DNA from: Clostridiaceae bacterium
GTDB lineage: Bacteria; Bacillota; Clostridia; Oscillospirales; Acutalibacteraceae
DNA: 54,965 nt
Direction: 5' to 3'
Assembly: GCA_021769555.1 (NCBI GenBank)
Contig: JAETSR010000015.1
Coordinates: forward strand, 1 to 54,965
The notes beneath the pieces were generated by a model. The model ran no database searches. It was not told the origin of the DNA and was given only the letters and a program-made list of their open reading frames with translations. A program made the position numbers and the translations under genes. Within the stretch, counting starts at the first letter, position 1; every line of letters begins with the position of its first letter. This document shows, one piece after another, positions 31,573-39,274 of the stretch.

Positions 31573-31590
31573 ATGAGTTCCTCCTTACGC

Positions 31591-31632
31591 TTGAAATGTG
31601 TATCCTAATATACTATAATATAAACAGTATAT
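31591..31632 (+). promoter_or_regulatory. Promoter and operator of the MntR-like gene
   Basis: TTGAAA (31591-31596), 17 bases, TATAAT (31614-31619). An inverted repeat ATATACT-N11-AGTATAT (31608-31632) covers the -10 box and start, a likely autoregulatory site of the metal-dependent repressor. Confidence 0.65.
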
Positions 31633-31648
31633 CACATAAGCGGAAAGG

Positions 31649-32026
31649 ATGGGAGCCAAAGTGAAAAAAATTCAGGAATCTGCGGAAAATTATCTTGAGA
31701 CCATACTGATACTTCAGCAGCGCACAGGCGCGGTGCGCTCCATCGACATAGCCTCCGAGCTGGAGTTCAGCAAGCCCAGCGTGAGCGTCGCCATGAAGCA
31801 CCTGAGGGAGCGGGGGTGCGTGACCGTAGACGCGGACGGGTATATCAGCCTTACGGATGAGGGCCGGGCCATAGCCGAGGGGGTATATGAGAGGCACCTG
31901 CTCTTTACCCGGTGGCTCACCTCCCTGGGCGTGCCGGAGGAGGTGGCGGCAGAGGACGCCTGCAGGATAGAGCATGTGATAAGCGAGGAGACCTTCAGGG
32001 CCATACAGAAGCACGTGGACGGCTGA
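31649..32026 (+). CDS. DtxR/MntR family metal-dependent repressor
   Basis: 125 aa. The winged helix-turn-helix ESAENYLETILILQQRTGAVRSIDIASELEFSKPSVSVAMKHLRERGCVTV and the metal-binding part GVYERHLLFTRWLTSLGVPEEVAAEDACRIEHVIS (with the conserved E-x-D-A-C and E-H-V-I) are those of the short DtxR/MntR type without SH3 domain. It represses metal uptake genes when Mn2+ or Fe2+ is bound. GAAAGGAT lies before the start at 31649. A GC-rich hairpin (about 32039-32060) separates it from the amidase gene. Confidence 0.9.
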   Translation: MGAKVKKIQESAENYLETILILQQRTGAVRSIDIASELEFSKPSVSVAMKHLRERGCVTVDADGYISLTDEGRAIAEGVYERHLLFTRWLTSLGVPEEVAAEDACRIEHVISEETFRAIQKHVDG

Positions 32027-32075
32027 GCACCACCTTTCGCCCCGGGGCATAGACTGGGGCTAAGGAGGTGAACTT

Positions 32076-32642
32076 ATGCCTATTCGCATATTTATCGACC
32101 AGGGCCATAACCCCTCCGGCGTCAACGCCGGGGCGGAGGGCAACGGACTCAGGGAGCAGGACGTGACATATGTGGTGGGCCAGGCCCTCGCGGGTATGCT
32201 CCGGGACGACCCCCGCTTTGCGGTGAGGCTCTCAAGGAACACGCCCACGGAGAGCCTGGGCACAAGCAACAGCACAAGCCTTGCCGCCCGGGTGCGCATG
32301 GCAAACTCCTGGCCCGCCAATTACTTTATCAGCATACACTGCAACTCCAACCCCAACCCGGCCATAAACGGCTCGGAGGTGTATGTGTACCAGGAGGGCA
32401 CCCAGGCCTTCTGGCTGGGCCAGCACATCATACAGGGCCTTGTGCAGGAGGCGGGCACAAGGGATAACGGCGTCCGGGTGAACTCATCCCTGTATGTGCT
32501 GAGAAGGACCACCATGCCCGCGGTGCTCGTGGAGCTGGGGTATCTCTCAAATCCCGGGGACGCAATGAAGCTTCGGGAGGACCCGAGGTCCTTTGCCCGG
32601 GGCATTTACGCGGGCCTGCTCAGCTATTTCGGCTTTAGCTGA
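32076..32642 (+). CDS. N-acetylmuramoyl-L-alanine amidase (Amidase_3)
   Basis: 188 aa, single catalytic domain. Zinc ligands: IFIDQGHNPSG (His), a glutamate after LREQ, and YFISIHCNSNP (His); catalytic glutamate in AVLVELGYLSNPGD. It cuts the bond between MurNAc and the stem peptide of peptidoglycan. No signal peptide or wall-binding domain is visible, so secretion is unclear; it may act during lysis or spore processes. TAAGGAGGTGA precedes ATG. A strong terminator follows. Confidence 0.93.
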   Translation: MPIRIFIDQGHNPSGVNAGAEGNGLREQDVTYVVGQALAGMLRDDPRFAVRLSRNTPTESLGTSNSTSLAARVRMANSWPANYFISIHCNSNPNPAINGSEVYVYQEGTQAFWLGQHIIQGLVQEAGTRDNGVRVNSSLYVLRRTTMPAVLVELGYLSNPGDAMKLREDPRSFARGIYAGLLSYFGFS

Positions 32643-32656
32643 GATATTCAGAAGCA

Positions 32657-32696
32657 AAAAAGCATATCCCCCCATTGACGGAGGGATATGCTTTTT
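32657..32696 (+). terminator. Bidirectional terminator with 14-bp stem
   Basis: AAAAAGCATATCCC (32657-32670) is the exact reverse complement of 32683-32696, with T runs on both strands. It ends the amidase gene and the convergent small-protein transcript. Confidence 0.92.
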
Positions 32697-32725
32697 ATTG
32701 GGAGTGACGAAAACTTATTGTCTTT

Positions 32726-32869
32726 TCAGCGGCCCAGCACCCAGAACATCGCCTGCTCCTTCTGGCCTGTGACCTGGAAGACCCCGGCCCTCTCCTGCAC
32801 AAAGCGCTCGTGGTTCTCAGCCTGGCGGCGGTCTATGGCGTTCCTGATAACAGTATCGAGTTTTTTCAT
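32726..32869 (-). CDS. Small protein of unknown function (47 aa), paralogue A
   Basis: 47 codons with AAAGGAGAG seven bases before ATG. Charged N-terminal half (KKLDTVIRNAIDRRQAEN), then RFVQERAGVFQVTGQKEQAMFW and a short VLGR end. The block V-F-Q-V-T-G-x-K-E-Q-A-M-F-W is shared with the 52-aa protein directly upstream, so these are tandem paralogues and both are real genes. No signal peptide, no membrane helix, no cysteine. Codon use fits the genome. I do not recognise the family. It ends before a bidirectional terminator. Confidence 0.75.
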   Translation of the reverse strand: MKKLDTVIRNAIDRRQAENHERFVQERAGVFQVTGQKEQAMFWVLGR

Positions 32870-32932
32870 GAATAATCTCTCCTTTGAGTTTATAAATAAT
32901 TTGTAAATTCAGCGTAAAACTTCGTAAATCTC

Positions 32933-33091
32933 TTACCGGGCCAGCAGCCCCTGGTTCCAGAACATCGCCTGCTCCTTGGCGCCAGTCACCTGAAAGACAC
33001 TGGCCTTTTCCTGAATGAAGAGCTCAAAGCTCTCGTCCTGGCAATGGATACGGTTCAGGGTGTTCATGATGGTTTTGATGGTGTTCTTCAT
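32933..33091 (-). CDS. Small protein of unknown function (52 aa), paralogue B
   Basis: 52 codons with GGAGAG six bases before ATG. KNTIKTIMNTLNRIHCQDES, then LFIQEKASVFQVTGAKEQAMFW, ending NQGLLAR. Aligns over its C-terminal half with the 47-aa protein 64 bases downstream (F-x-Q-E-K/R-A-x-V-F-Q-V-T-G-x-K-E-Q-A-M-F-W-x-x-G). First gene after the TTTATAAA-rich promoter. Could be a regulatory or signalling peptide or an antitoxin-like protein; sequence alone does not decide. Confidence 0.75.
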   Translation of the reverse strand: MKNTIKTIMNTLNRIHCQDESFELFIQEKASVFQVTGAKEQAMFWNQGLLAR

Positions 33092-33111
33092 ATAAAGCTC
33101 TCCTCTCAATA

Positions 33112-33235
33112 TTTATAAAGTGTTTGTCTAGGTTTCTTTTCTCTCCTGACCTTGTGACTATATTATAAACCGAGTTTATAAAAATGTCAAGGGGTTTTAT
33201 AAAGATTTTTAAAAATGTTTTTGAAAATTTATAAA
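33112..33235 (-). promoter_or_regulatory. Promoter with repeated TTTATAAA operator-like boxes
   Basis: Minus strand TTGACA (33185-33190), 17 bases, TATAAT (33162-33167). TTATAAAC-N3-GTTTATAA (33163-33181) is a perfect inverted repeat inside the promoter. Perfect TTTATAAA boxes occur at 33112, 33175, 33196 and 33228, and again at 32889 between the two small genes. Such clustering in a GC-rich genome implies binding of a specific regulator. Confidence 0.7.
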
Positions 33236-33257
33236 GGCACAAAATGGCCGTCTCCCC

Positions 33258-33286
33258 TTGACAATACCCGCCAGCTATGGTATACT
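33258..33286 (+). promoter_or_regulatory. Promoter of the leuA T-box transcript
   Basis: TTGACA (33258-33263), 17-base spacer, TATACT (33281-33286), directly before the T-box leader. Confidence 0.75.
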
Positions 33287-33292
33287 ATCCCT

Positions 33293-33585
33293 GCATAATA
33301 TCACTAAAAACTGTGACGGGAAGAAATCGGCGCTTTTTGTCTCTCAGAGAGCCTGCGGATGGTGTAAGCAGGCGGCAGGACCGCCGCGCATACTGTTCCC
33401 CGAGTTGCCGCGCCCAACGCCCTTATGGGTCAGTAAGCGCCGCCGTCTGGCGTCGTTACCCGCCCGGCCTTGTCAGAGGCACAGAGAAGCAGATATGGCG
33501 CAAGGTCCATGTCTGCCGGAATCCTGGGTGGTACCGCGAATTTTTCGCCCCGGGCGCTTTCAAAAAGCGTTCGGGGCTTTTGCTT
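33293..33585 (+). promoter_or_regulatory. T-box riboswitch upstream of leuA
   Basis: The T-box motif TGGGTGGTACCGCG lies at 33525-33538. It is followed by a terminator stem GCCCCGGGCGCTTT / AAGCGTTCGGGGC and TTTT (33547-33580). Stem I features: AGAGAGCCTGCGG and TGGTGTAAGCAGG. A candidate specifier CTG (leucine) is at 33393-33395, before CCGAGTTGCC. Uncharged tRNA-Leu should prevent termination and switch on leucine synthesis. The rest of the 540-base gap before leuA holds this leader and the divergent promoters. Confidence 0.93.
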
Positions 33586-33637
33586 TCCCCCGGCGAACTG
33601 ACGTAAATATATATTTTAATAGAAAGAAGGATTTCAT

Positions 33638-35317
33638 ATGAATCTTGGCTTCCGCAAGTACAGGCCCTTCAAGCCTGTCAGTCTCCCGGAGCGCACATGG
33701 CCGGACAAGGCCATAACTAAGGCCCCTGTCTGGTGCAGCGTAGACCTGCGCGACGGAAACCAGGCCCTTATCAACCCCATGAACCTTGAGCAGAAGCTTG
33801 AGTTCTTCCAGCTCTTATGCGACATCGGCTTTAAGGAGATAGAGGTGGGCTTCCCCTCGGCCTCGGAGACGGAGTATGAGATACTAAGGGCCCTTATCGA
33901 CCAGGACCTGATACCTGAGGACGTTACCATCCAGGTGCTGGTCCAGGCCAGGGAGCACCTTATCCGCAAGACCTTCGAGGCCATAGACGGCGCGAAGAAC
34001 GTGATAGTCCACTTCTATAACTCCACGTCCACACTACAGCGCCGGGTGGTCTTCAACACTGACATGCAGGGGGTCATAGACATTGCCGTGAACGGCGCGA
34101 GGCTCATTCGCAAGCTCACAGAGGAGATAACCGCAAGCACGGACATAAATATAAGGTATGAGTACTCTCCCGAGAGCTTTTCCGGTACGGAGATGGACAA
34201 CGCGGTGCTCATATGCGACAGGGTCCTGGAGGAGCTGGGGGCCACGCCGGAGAACAGGGTGATTATAAATCTCCCCAACACCGTGGAGATGTGCACCCCC
34301 AACACCTATGCCGACCAGATAGAGTACTGCTGCAGGAACATGAAGCACCGGGACAGCGCCATAATCAGCCTGCACCCCCATAACGACCGGGGCACGGCCA
34401 CCGCCGCCACGGAGCTGGGAATTATGGCCGGGGCAGAGCGGGTGGAGGGCACTATCTTCGGCAACGGCGAGCGCACGGGCAACTCTGATATTATGAACAT
34501 TGCCATGAATATGTATTCACAGGGCGTGGACCCGGAGCTGGATTTCAGCCATATGAACCATATAAGAGAGGTGTACGAGCGCTGCACTGAGCTGAATGTA
34601 CACCCCCGGCACCCCTACGCGGGCAAGCTGGTGTTCACGGCTTTCAGCGGCTCCCACCAGGACGCCATAAACAAGGGTGTGAACGCCATGCAGAAGGAGA
34701 ATAACCCCTACTGGGAGGTGCCCTATCTCCCCATAGACCCGGCGGATTTGGGCCGGCAGTATGAGCCCATAGTGCGCATAAACAGCCAGTCGGGGAAGGG
34801 CGGCGCGGCCTTTGTCATGCACCAGAGCTTCGGCTATGTGCTGCCCAAGGCCATGCACCCGGAGTTCGGAAAGCTGGTCAAAAAGGACTGCGACGAGAAG
34901 GGGAGAGAGATAAGCGCCCAGGAGGTCTTTGACATCTTCAAAAAAGAGTACCTGGACGTGCACGAGCCCTATGACCTTATAAGCTACAAGATATTCGAGG
35001 AGGATGGCGGCGACGGTAAGGTGATAGTGGACTTTGAGGGCACCGTGCGCCACGACGACGTGACAAAGGATGTGTCGGGCAAGGGCAACGGGCCCATAGA
35101 CGCGTTCTTTAACGCCATAAAAGCTGTGGGGCTGGAGCACTATGAGTTTGTGAGCTACAGCGAGCACGCTATATCCGGGGGCGCGGACTCCCAGGCTGTC
35201 TCGTATATCGAGCTGAGCCATGACGGAGAGAGGCTCTTCGGCGTGGGGGTGGACAGCAATATCAGCATCGCCTCCATCAAGGGCATTATCTGTGCCATAA
35301 ACCGTAACCTGAGGTAA
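33638..35317 (+). CDS. leuA: 2-isopropylmalate synthase
   Basis: 559 aa, the long form. Catalytic barrel motifs: WCSVDLRDGNQALINPMN (residues ~31-49), ISLHPHNDRGTATAA near residue 248 and IFGNGERTGNSDIMN near residue 278; the C-terminal ~130 residues (SYKIFEEDGGDGKVIVDF) are the leucine-binding regulatory domain. It makes 2-isopropylmalate from 2-oxoisovalerate and acetyl-CoA, the committed step of leucine synthesis. Other leu genes are not adjacent. AGAAAGAAGGA lies before ATG; a T-box controls it. Confidence 0.96.
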   Translation: MNLGFRKYRPFKPVSLPERTWPDKAITKAPVWCSVDLRDGNQALINPMNLEQKLEFFQLLCDIGFKEIEVGFPSASETEYEILRALIDQDLIPEDVTIQVLVQAREHLIRKTFEAIDGAKNVIVHFYNSTSTLQRRVVFNTDMQGVIDIAVNGARLIRKLTEEITASTDINIRYEYSPESFSGTEMDNAVLICDRVLEELGATPENRVIINLPNTVEMCTPNTYADQIEYCCRNMKHRDSAIISLHPHNDRGTATAATELGIMAGAERVEGTIFGNGERTGNSDIMNIAMNMYSQGVDPELDFSHMNHIREVYERCTELNVHPRHPYAGKLVFTAFSGSHQDAINKGVNAMQKENNPYWEVPYLPIDPADLGRQYEPIVRINSQSGKGGAAFVMHQSFGYVLPKAMHPEFGKLVKKDCDEKGREISAQEVFDIFKKEYLDVHEPYDLISYKIFEEDGGDGKVIVDFEGTVRHDDVTKDVSGKGNGPIDAFFNAIKAVGLEHYEFVSYSEHAISGGADSQAVSYIELSHDGERLFGVGVDSNISIASIKGIICAINRNLR

Positions 35318-35347
35318 GCAAAAAAGTTTGAGGGGAATGAACAACCA

Positions 35348-36799
35348 ATGGACAAACAACTAACGATATGGATAGTGATAGGCGTCTACGCTATCTTCAT
35401 GCTGGCGGTGGGCATACTCTACTCCCGCAAGGGCACGGACATGGCCTCATTCACCGTAGGCGGCAGAAGCGCGGGGGCCTGGATATCCGCGCTCTCATAC
35501 GGCACAGCCTACTTCTCTGCGGTAATGTTCATCGGCTACTCGGGCGGCTCCGGCTGGAGCTACGGCCTTTGGAGTGTGCTGGTGGGCGTTGGCAACGCGG
35601 TGTTCGGCTCACTGCTGGCGTGGCTGGTCCTAGCCGACCGCACGAGGGAGTACACGAGAAAGCACGACATAAAGTCAATGCCCCAGCTCTTTGAGACAAG
35701 GTTCAAGAGCTCCAAAATGCGGCTTTTCGCCTGCATAGTCATCTTCATATTCCTGATACCCTACTCGGCCTCGGTGTATAAGGGCCTGACAAGCGTCTGC
35801 TCGGTGATACTGGGCATAGACGAGCAGGTCTGCATGATAATTATCGCCATAGCCTCGGCGCTGCTGCTGGTGCTGGGCGGGTACATAGCCACGCTGAAAG
35901 CGGACTTTGTCCAGGGCTTCGTGATGATGATAGGGGTCACGGCTTTGATAGTGCTGGTGGTGCTGTCCCCGCAGGTGGGCGGCCTTGGCATCGGCATTTC
36001 CAATATGGCGGAGTACATGCGGTCTCATGAAATGCTGCCCCTTACCGGCAAGCCCGCCGTGGCGCTTATTTCCACGCTGCTGATGACAAGCTTCGGCACC
36101 TGGGGCCTTCCCCAGATGGTGCATAAATATTACGGCATAAAGGACCGGCACGAGGTAAAGCGCGGCACCATAATCTCTACGGTCTTCGCCCTGCTGGTGG
36201 CCGGGGGCGGGTACTTTATCGGCTCTTTGTCACACCTGTTCTTCGGCGAAAATATGCCTGAGGGCGGCAAGGACTTCCTTGTGCCCCTAATGCTGGACCA
36301 GGCTGGCCTGCCTGACCTTCTGGTGGGGGTGATACTGGTGCTGCTTATCTCAGCTTCGGTCTCGACGCTCTCAAGCATTACCCTCACGGCCTGCTCCACC
36401 GTGTCCATGGACCTGGTGAAGCCCGCCATAGCCAAGAATATGAATGAGAAGGACTTAGCGGCGCTCACGCGCATACTCTGCCTTGTGTTCGTTGTCATGA
36501 GCTATTTTATCGCCAACTACCCCACGCCCATACTTGAAATGATGTCCTACTCCTGGGGGATAATCTCGGGCTCCTTCCTGGCGCCCTATCTCCTGTCCCT
36601 CTACTGGAAGGGGATAAACCGGGCCGGGGCCTGGGCGGGTATGCTGGGCGGCTTTTTGACGGCGTTCCTGCCCGCGGCGCTCTCCGGATTCACCACGCCG
36701 GACGGCCCCCTGTACGCCTGCCTTGCCATGGGCATATCCTTTGCGCTCTGCTTTGCTGTGAGCAGGCTCACCGGCCGGGCGGCAAAAGAAAACGGATAA
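35348..36799 (+). CDS. Sodium:solute symporter (SSS family)
   Basis: 483 aa with about 13 membrane helices, the usual number for this family. Typical parts: FTVGGRSAGAWISALSYGTAYFSAVMF near residue 35 (the unwound first-helix region), SMPQLFETRF, FGTWGLPQMVHKYYGIKD, and SASVSTLSSITLTACSTVSMDL near residue 335, which carries sodium-ligand serines. It co-transports Na+ with a solute, possibly proline or pantothenate or another amino acid. It follows leuA by 30 bases and may share its T-box transcript, which would suggest an amino acid; that is inference. Confidence 0.9.
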   Translation: MDKQLTIWIVIGVYAIFMLAVGILYSRKGTDMASFTVGGRSAGAWISALSYGTAYFSAVMFIGYSGGSGWSYGLWSVLVGVGNAVFGSLLAWLVLADRTREYTRKHDIKSMPQLFETRFKSSKMRLFACIVIFIFLIPYSASVYKGLTSVCSVILGIDEQVCMIIIAIASALLLVLGGYIATLKADFVQGFVMMIGVTALIVLVVLSPQVGGLGIGISNMAEYMRSHEMLPLTGKPAVALISTLLMTSFGTWGLPQMVHKYYGIKDRHEVKRGTIISTVFALLVAGGGYFIGSLSHLFFGENMPEGGKDFLVPLMLDQAGLPDLLVGVILVLLISASVSTLSSITLTACSTVSMDLVKPAIAKNMNEKDLAALTRILCLVFVVMSYFIANYPTPILEMMSYSWGIISGSFLAPYLLSLYWKGINRAGAWAGMLGGFLTAFLPAALSGFTTPDGPLYACLAMGISFALCFAVSRLTGRAAKENG

Positions 36800-36840
36800 A
36801 AAAGAGGGAGCCGCGGCGCGCCAGGCGTCAGGCTCCCTTT
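36798..36840 (+). terminator. Bidirectional terminator
   Basis: GGGAGCC (36806-36812) and GGCTCCC (36831-36837) with a GC-rich centre; A run before and TTT after. Ends the symporter gene and the convergent 83-aa gene. Confidence 0.75.
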
Positions 36841-36871
36841 CAATATGGATTTGAAATTTTCCCGACCGGGT

Positions 36872-37123
36872 TCAGTCGGACCCGGCCTGCAGAAGGACCT
36901 CGCCGTCGGTTTCGGAGCTCCAGCCGAGTATCTCTATATCACCGGCAGGGCCGGGCAGCTCCCGGCAGACGGGGTGATACGTCATCCCGTCGCTCCCCTC
37001 GGCTATGCCGCGGAAGCAGTCAAAAAGCAGGGTGACGCCGTTGTTCAGGCTGATTTTGCGGCAGAAGTTTACGGACTCGCTGTGGACTTCCTCAAAGTAA
37101 ACTGGCACGGTTTTTGCGGGCAT
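36872..37123 (-). CDS. Hypothetical 83-aa protein
   Basis: 83 aa from the ATG at 37123 with GGGGAG nine bases upstream. MPAKTVPVYFEEVHSESV, NNGVTLLFDCFRGIAEGSD and GDIEILGWSSETDGEVLL suggest a small soluble beta-rich protein. No family recognised. A shared terminator follows its end and the codon use is like its neighbours, which supports a real gene rather than a shadow frame. Confidence 0.6.
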   Translation of the reverse strand: MPAKTVPVYFEEVHSESVNFCRKISLNNGVTLLFDCFRGIAEGSDGMTYHPVCRELPGPAGDIEILGWSSETDGEVLLQAGSD

Positions 37124-37229
37124 GGATTTCACTCCCCAATAGTAGTGAATATATTTTACAATAAATTCCCAGCTTTTTCAATAGGCAAATGGAAAAAATA
37201 GGAATAAACAGGAACAGGAAGTGTTTTGC

Positions 37230-37946
37230 ATGAGCGCTGATTCAAAAAAGGGCTATCTTGTCTGTGAGCAGAAGACAGTTTACGCGCTGCTCATGGCGGG
37301 CGCAGGGATGATGGGGGCATATACCTACGTTCTCCGCGGGGGAGTGTTCTGCAATGCCCAGACCGCCAATGTGGTTGTAATGGCGATAAACTTCGGGAAG
37401 GGCGACTGGCTTGGAGGGCTGTACTTCCTTATCCCACTTTCCGCCTACCTTCTGGGGGCGTTTGTGTCTGAGATACTGCCTAAGCCCGTGAAAAGGCTTG
37501 GGCTCCTGCGCTGGGACACATATCTGGTCATTTTTGAGACGGCCGTGCTGTTTATCATCGGGTTTATCCCTCTGACCGCGCCCCATCAGGTCGTGCAGGT
37601 CATCGTCAACTTCATCGCCTCCATGCAGTACAACACCTTCCGGCAGGCGGAGGGCATTCCCATGGCGACCACCTTCTGCACAAACCATGTGCGGCAGATA
37701 GGGGTTGGGCTGGCCAAGGCTGTGTGCAAAAGGGACGGCACGGCCCTGCGCCGGGGGCTCATACATGCGGGCATGGTCCTGGCCTTTTTTGCGGGCGCGG
37801 CGGTGCTGACGGTTTTATGCCCTCTTTTGGAGGAGAAAGCGGTCTGGGCCGCCGCCGTGCCCATGGGGCTGGCGCTGGCAAGGCTCATACGCGCCGACCT
37901 GGGGGCTGAGCACGATATGCTGGGGCGCAAGCCCTCCGGGCACTAG
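37230..37946 (+). CDS. YoaK/DUF1275 family membrane protein
   Basis: 238 aa from the ATG at 37230 (AGGAAG upstream). Six or so membrane helices. Family features: LLMAGAGMMGAYTYVLRGGVFCNAQTANVVVMA at the N-terminus and QYNTFRQAEGIPMATTFCTNHVRQIG in the middle. DUF1275 members are integral membrane proteins of unknown function. It stands alone between the 83-aa gene and purC. Confidence 0.85.
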   Translation: MSADSKKGYLVCEQKTVYALLMAGAGMMGAYTYVLRGGVFCNAQTANVVVMAINFGKGDWLGGLYFLIPLSAYLLGAFVSEILPKPVKRLGLLRWDTYLVIFETAVLFIIGFIPLTAPHQVVQVIVNFIASMQYNTFRQAEGIPMATTFCTNHVRQIGVGLAKAVCKRDGTALRRGLIHAGMVLAFFAGAAVLTVLCPLLEEKAVWAAAVPMGLALARLIRADLGAEHDMLGRKPSGH

Positions 37947-37970
37947 GCGGCGCAGCGGGGCCCAAGGTAC

Positions 37971-37999
37971 TTGAAAATCTCACGGTTTTGCGCTATACT
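37971..37999 (+). promoter_or_regulatory. Promoter of purC
   Basis: TTGAAA (37971-37976), 17 bases, TATACT (37994-37999), 28 bases before the start codon. Confidence 0.6.
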
Positions 38000-38027
38000 G
38001 GTAAAAAACTGAAAGGGCGGTTGCAAA

Positions 38028-38876
38028 ATGGAAAAAATAATAAGCGGCAAGGTGCGCGAGGTCTATAATGTCTCGGAGGACCGGCTCGCCATCGTCACAA
38101 CGGACCGTATCTCTGCCTTCGACGTGATACTCCCCACGCCTATCACCGACAAGGGCCGGGTGCTCAATTCCCTGTCCTCCTTCTGGTTTGAGTACACAAA
38201 GGATATCGTGAAAAACCATATGGTCTCAGAGGAGCTTTCGGACATGCCGAAGGAGCTTCAGGGCCCGGAGTTTGAGGGGCGCACGATACTTGTGAAGAAG
38301 CTGAAAATGCTCCCCTTCGAGTTCATTGTAAGGGGGTACCTCTTCGGCTCCATGTGGAAGGAGTACCAGAAGACCGGCGGCTTCTGCGGCAAAAAGTTCC
38401 CTGAGGGAATGCAGCAGGCCGAGAAGCTCCCCGAGCCCATCCTCACCCCCTCTATAAAGGCCGAGGAGGGCCATGATGTGAACGTCTCCTTCGAGTATAT
38501 GGCCGAGAAGCTGGGCAGTGAAATGGCCCAGAAGGTCTACGACGTGTCAATGGCACTTTTCAAGCGCTGTTGCGACTACGCCTACGAGCGGGGCATAATA
38601 ATCGCCGACACCAAGTTCGAGTTCGGCCTGGATGAAAACGGCGGGCTCGTGGTGGGCGACGAGGTCCTGACCCCGGACAGCAGCCGCTTCTGGAGCAGGG
38701 AGGCCTATACGGTGGGCACATCCCCCGAGAGCTTCGACAAGCAGTATGTGCGGGACTGGCTCACGGCAAACGGCCTTGACGGCAAGACCCCTCCCCCGGA
38801 GCTCCCGGAGGAAGTGGTAAGGAGGACCAGGGAGAAGTATCTTGAGTGCCGGGAGCGGCTGGTGCCGAAGAGGTAA
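38028..38876 (+). CDS. purC: Phosphoribosylaminoimidazole-succinocarboxamide synthase (SAICAR synthase)
   Basis: 282 aa. Motifs: ISGKVREVYNVSEDRLAIVTTDRISAFDV at the N-terminus (nucleotide-binding), KMLPFEFIVRGYLFGSMWKEY near residue 90, and IIADTKFEFGLDENGGLVVGDEVLTPDSSRFW near residue 190. It joins CAIR with aspartate in purine synthesis. Length fits the longer SAICAR synthases. Other pur genes are not in the window. GGGCGGTTGC lies before ATG, a weak ribosome site. Confidence 0.96.
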   Translation: MEKIISGKVREVYNVSEDRLAIVTTDRISAFDVILPTPITDKGRVLNSLSSFWFEYTKDIVKNHMVSEELSDMPKELQGPEFEGRTILVKKLKMLPFEFIVRGYLFGSMWKEYQKTGGFCGKKFPEGMQQAEKLPEPILTPSIKAEEGHDVNVSFEYMAEKLGSEMAQKVYDVSMALFKRCCDYAYERGIIIADTKFEFGLDENGGLVVGDEVLTPDSSRFWSREAYTVGTSPESFDKQYVRDWLTANGLDGKTPPPELPEEVVRRTREKYLECRERLVPKR

Positions 38877-38887
38877 GGAACACGCAA

Positions 38888-39010
38888 ATGGGCGGACGCA
38901 TTATAAAATACTCAAAACAGGCAGAGAAATTTCTGGATAAGCAGGAGCCTAAAACTAAGAGGCGCATTATTGACGCTGTAATTGAAAACCGGGGCCAGGT
39001 TTACAAGTGA
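38888..39010 (+). pseudogene. Truncated RelE/ParE-type toxin fragment
   Basis: A 40-codon frame MGGRIIKYSKQAEKFLDKQ... RRIIDAVIENRGQVYK then stop. This is the N-terminal helix pair of RelE/ParE toxins (K-Q-x-x-K-F-L-x-K-Q, then R-I-x-x-A-I). The family continues for ~45 more residues with the beta sheet and catalytic residues (Y-R-L-R-V-G-D-Y-R), all missing here. The frame ends 16 bases before the following antitoxin-like gene, so the toxin has been deleted while the antitoxin stays. Confidence 0.6.
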
Positions 39011-39026
39011 AAGGAGGATGCCGGTT

Positions 39027-39254
39027 ATGAGCGATATCAAACAGCGCCTTATAGGGGCAATCGCCGTAATGGATGAGGATGGCGCGAAAAGACTTTGGAA
39101 GATAGTGGAGGGCCTGTATTCGGAAGGGAGCAGCTGGGATTCAATCCCCGAGGAGGAACCTGACGAGATTGACATAGAGATGATACGGGAGGCTCTTGAG
39201 GACCCTGACTGCCGGGATTTTGTCTCCGCCGATAGAATAATAACTATGGACTGA
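39027..39254 (+). CDS. Antitoxin-like small acidic protein
   Basis: 75 aa from the ATG at 39027, which has AAAGGAGG nine bases upstream. Acidic: SDIKQRLIGAIAVMDEDGAKRLWKIVEGLY, then WDSIPEEEPDEIDIEMIREAL. This is the composition of antitoxins that pair with RelE-type toxins (helical start, then a W-x-x-I-x-x-x-x-P-D-E-x-D toxin-wrapping tail). The toxin before it is truncated. Its end is 20 bases from the response-regulator start, so it may have become part of that operon. Confidence 0.5.
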   Translation: MSDIKQRLIGAIAVMDEDGAKRLWKIVEGLYSEGSSWDSIPEEEPDEIDIEMIREALEDPDCRDFVSADRIITMD

Positions 39255-39274
39255 GCAAAAGGAGGGACATAAAT

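Noticed and set aside
36845-37201. 118-codon plus-strand frame
   Set aside because: It starts right at a terminator and is antisense to the 83-aa minus-strand gene, which has a ribosome site and a matching terminator.
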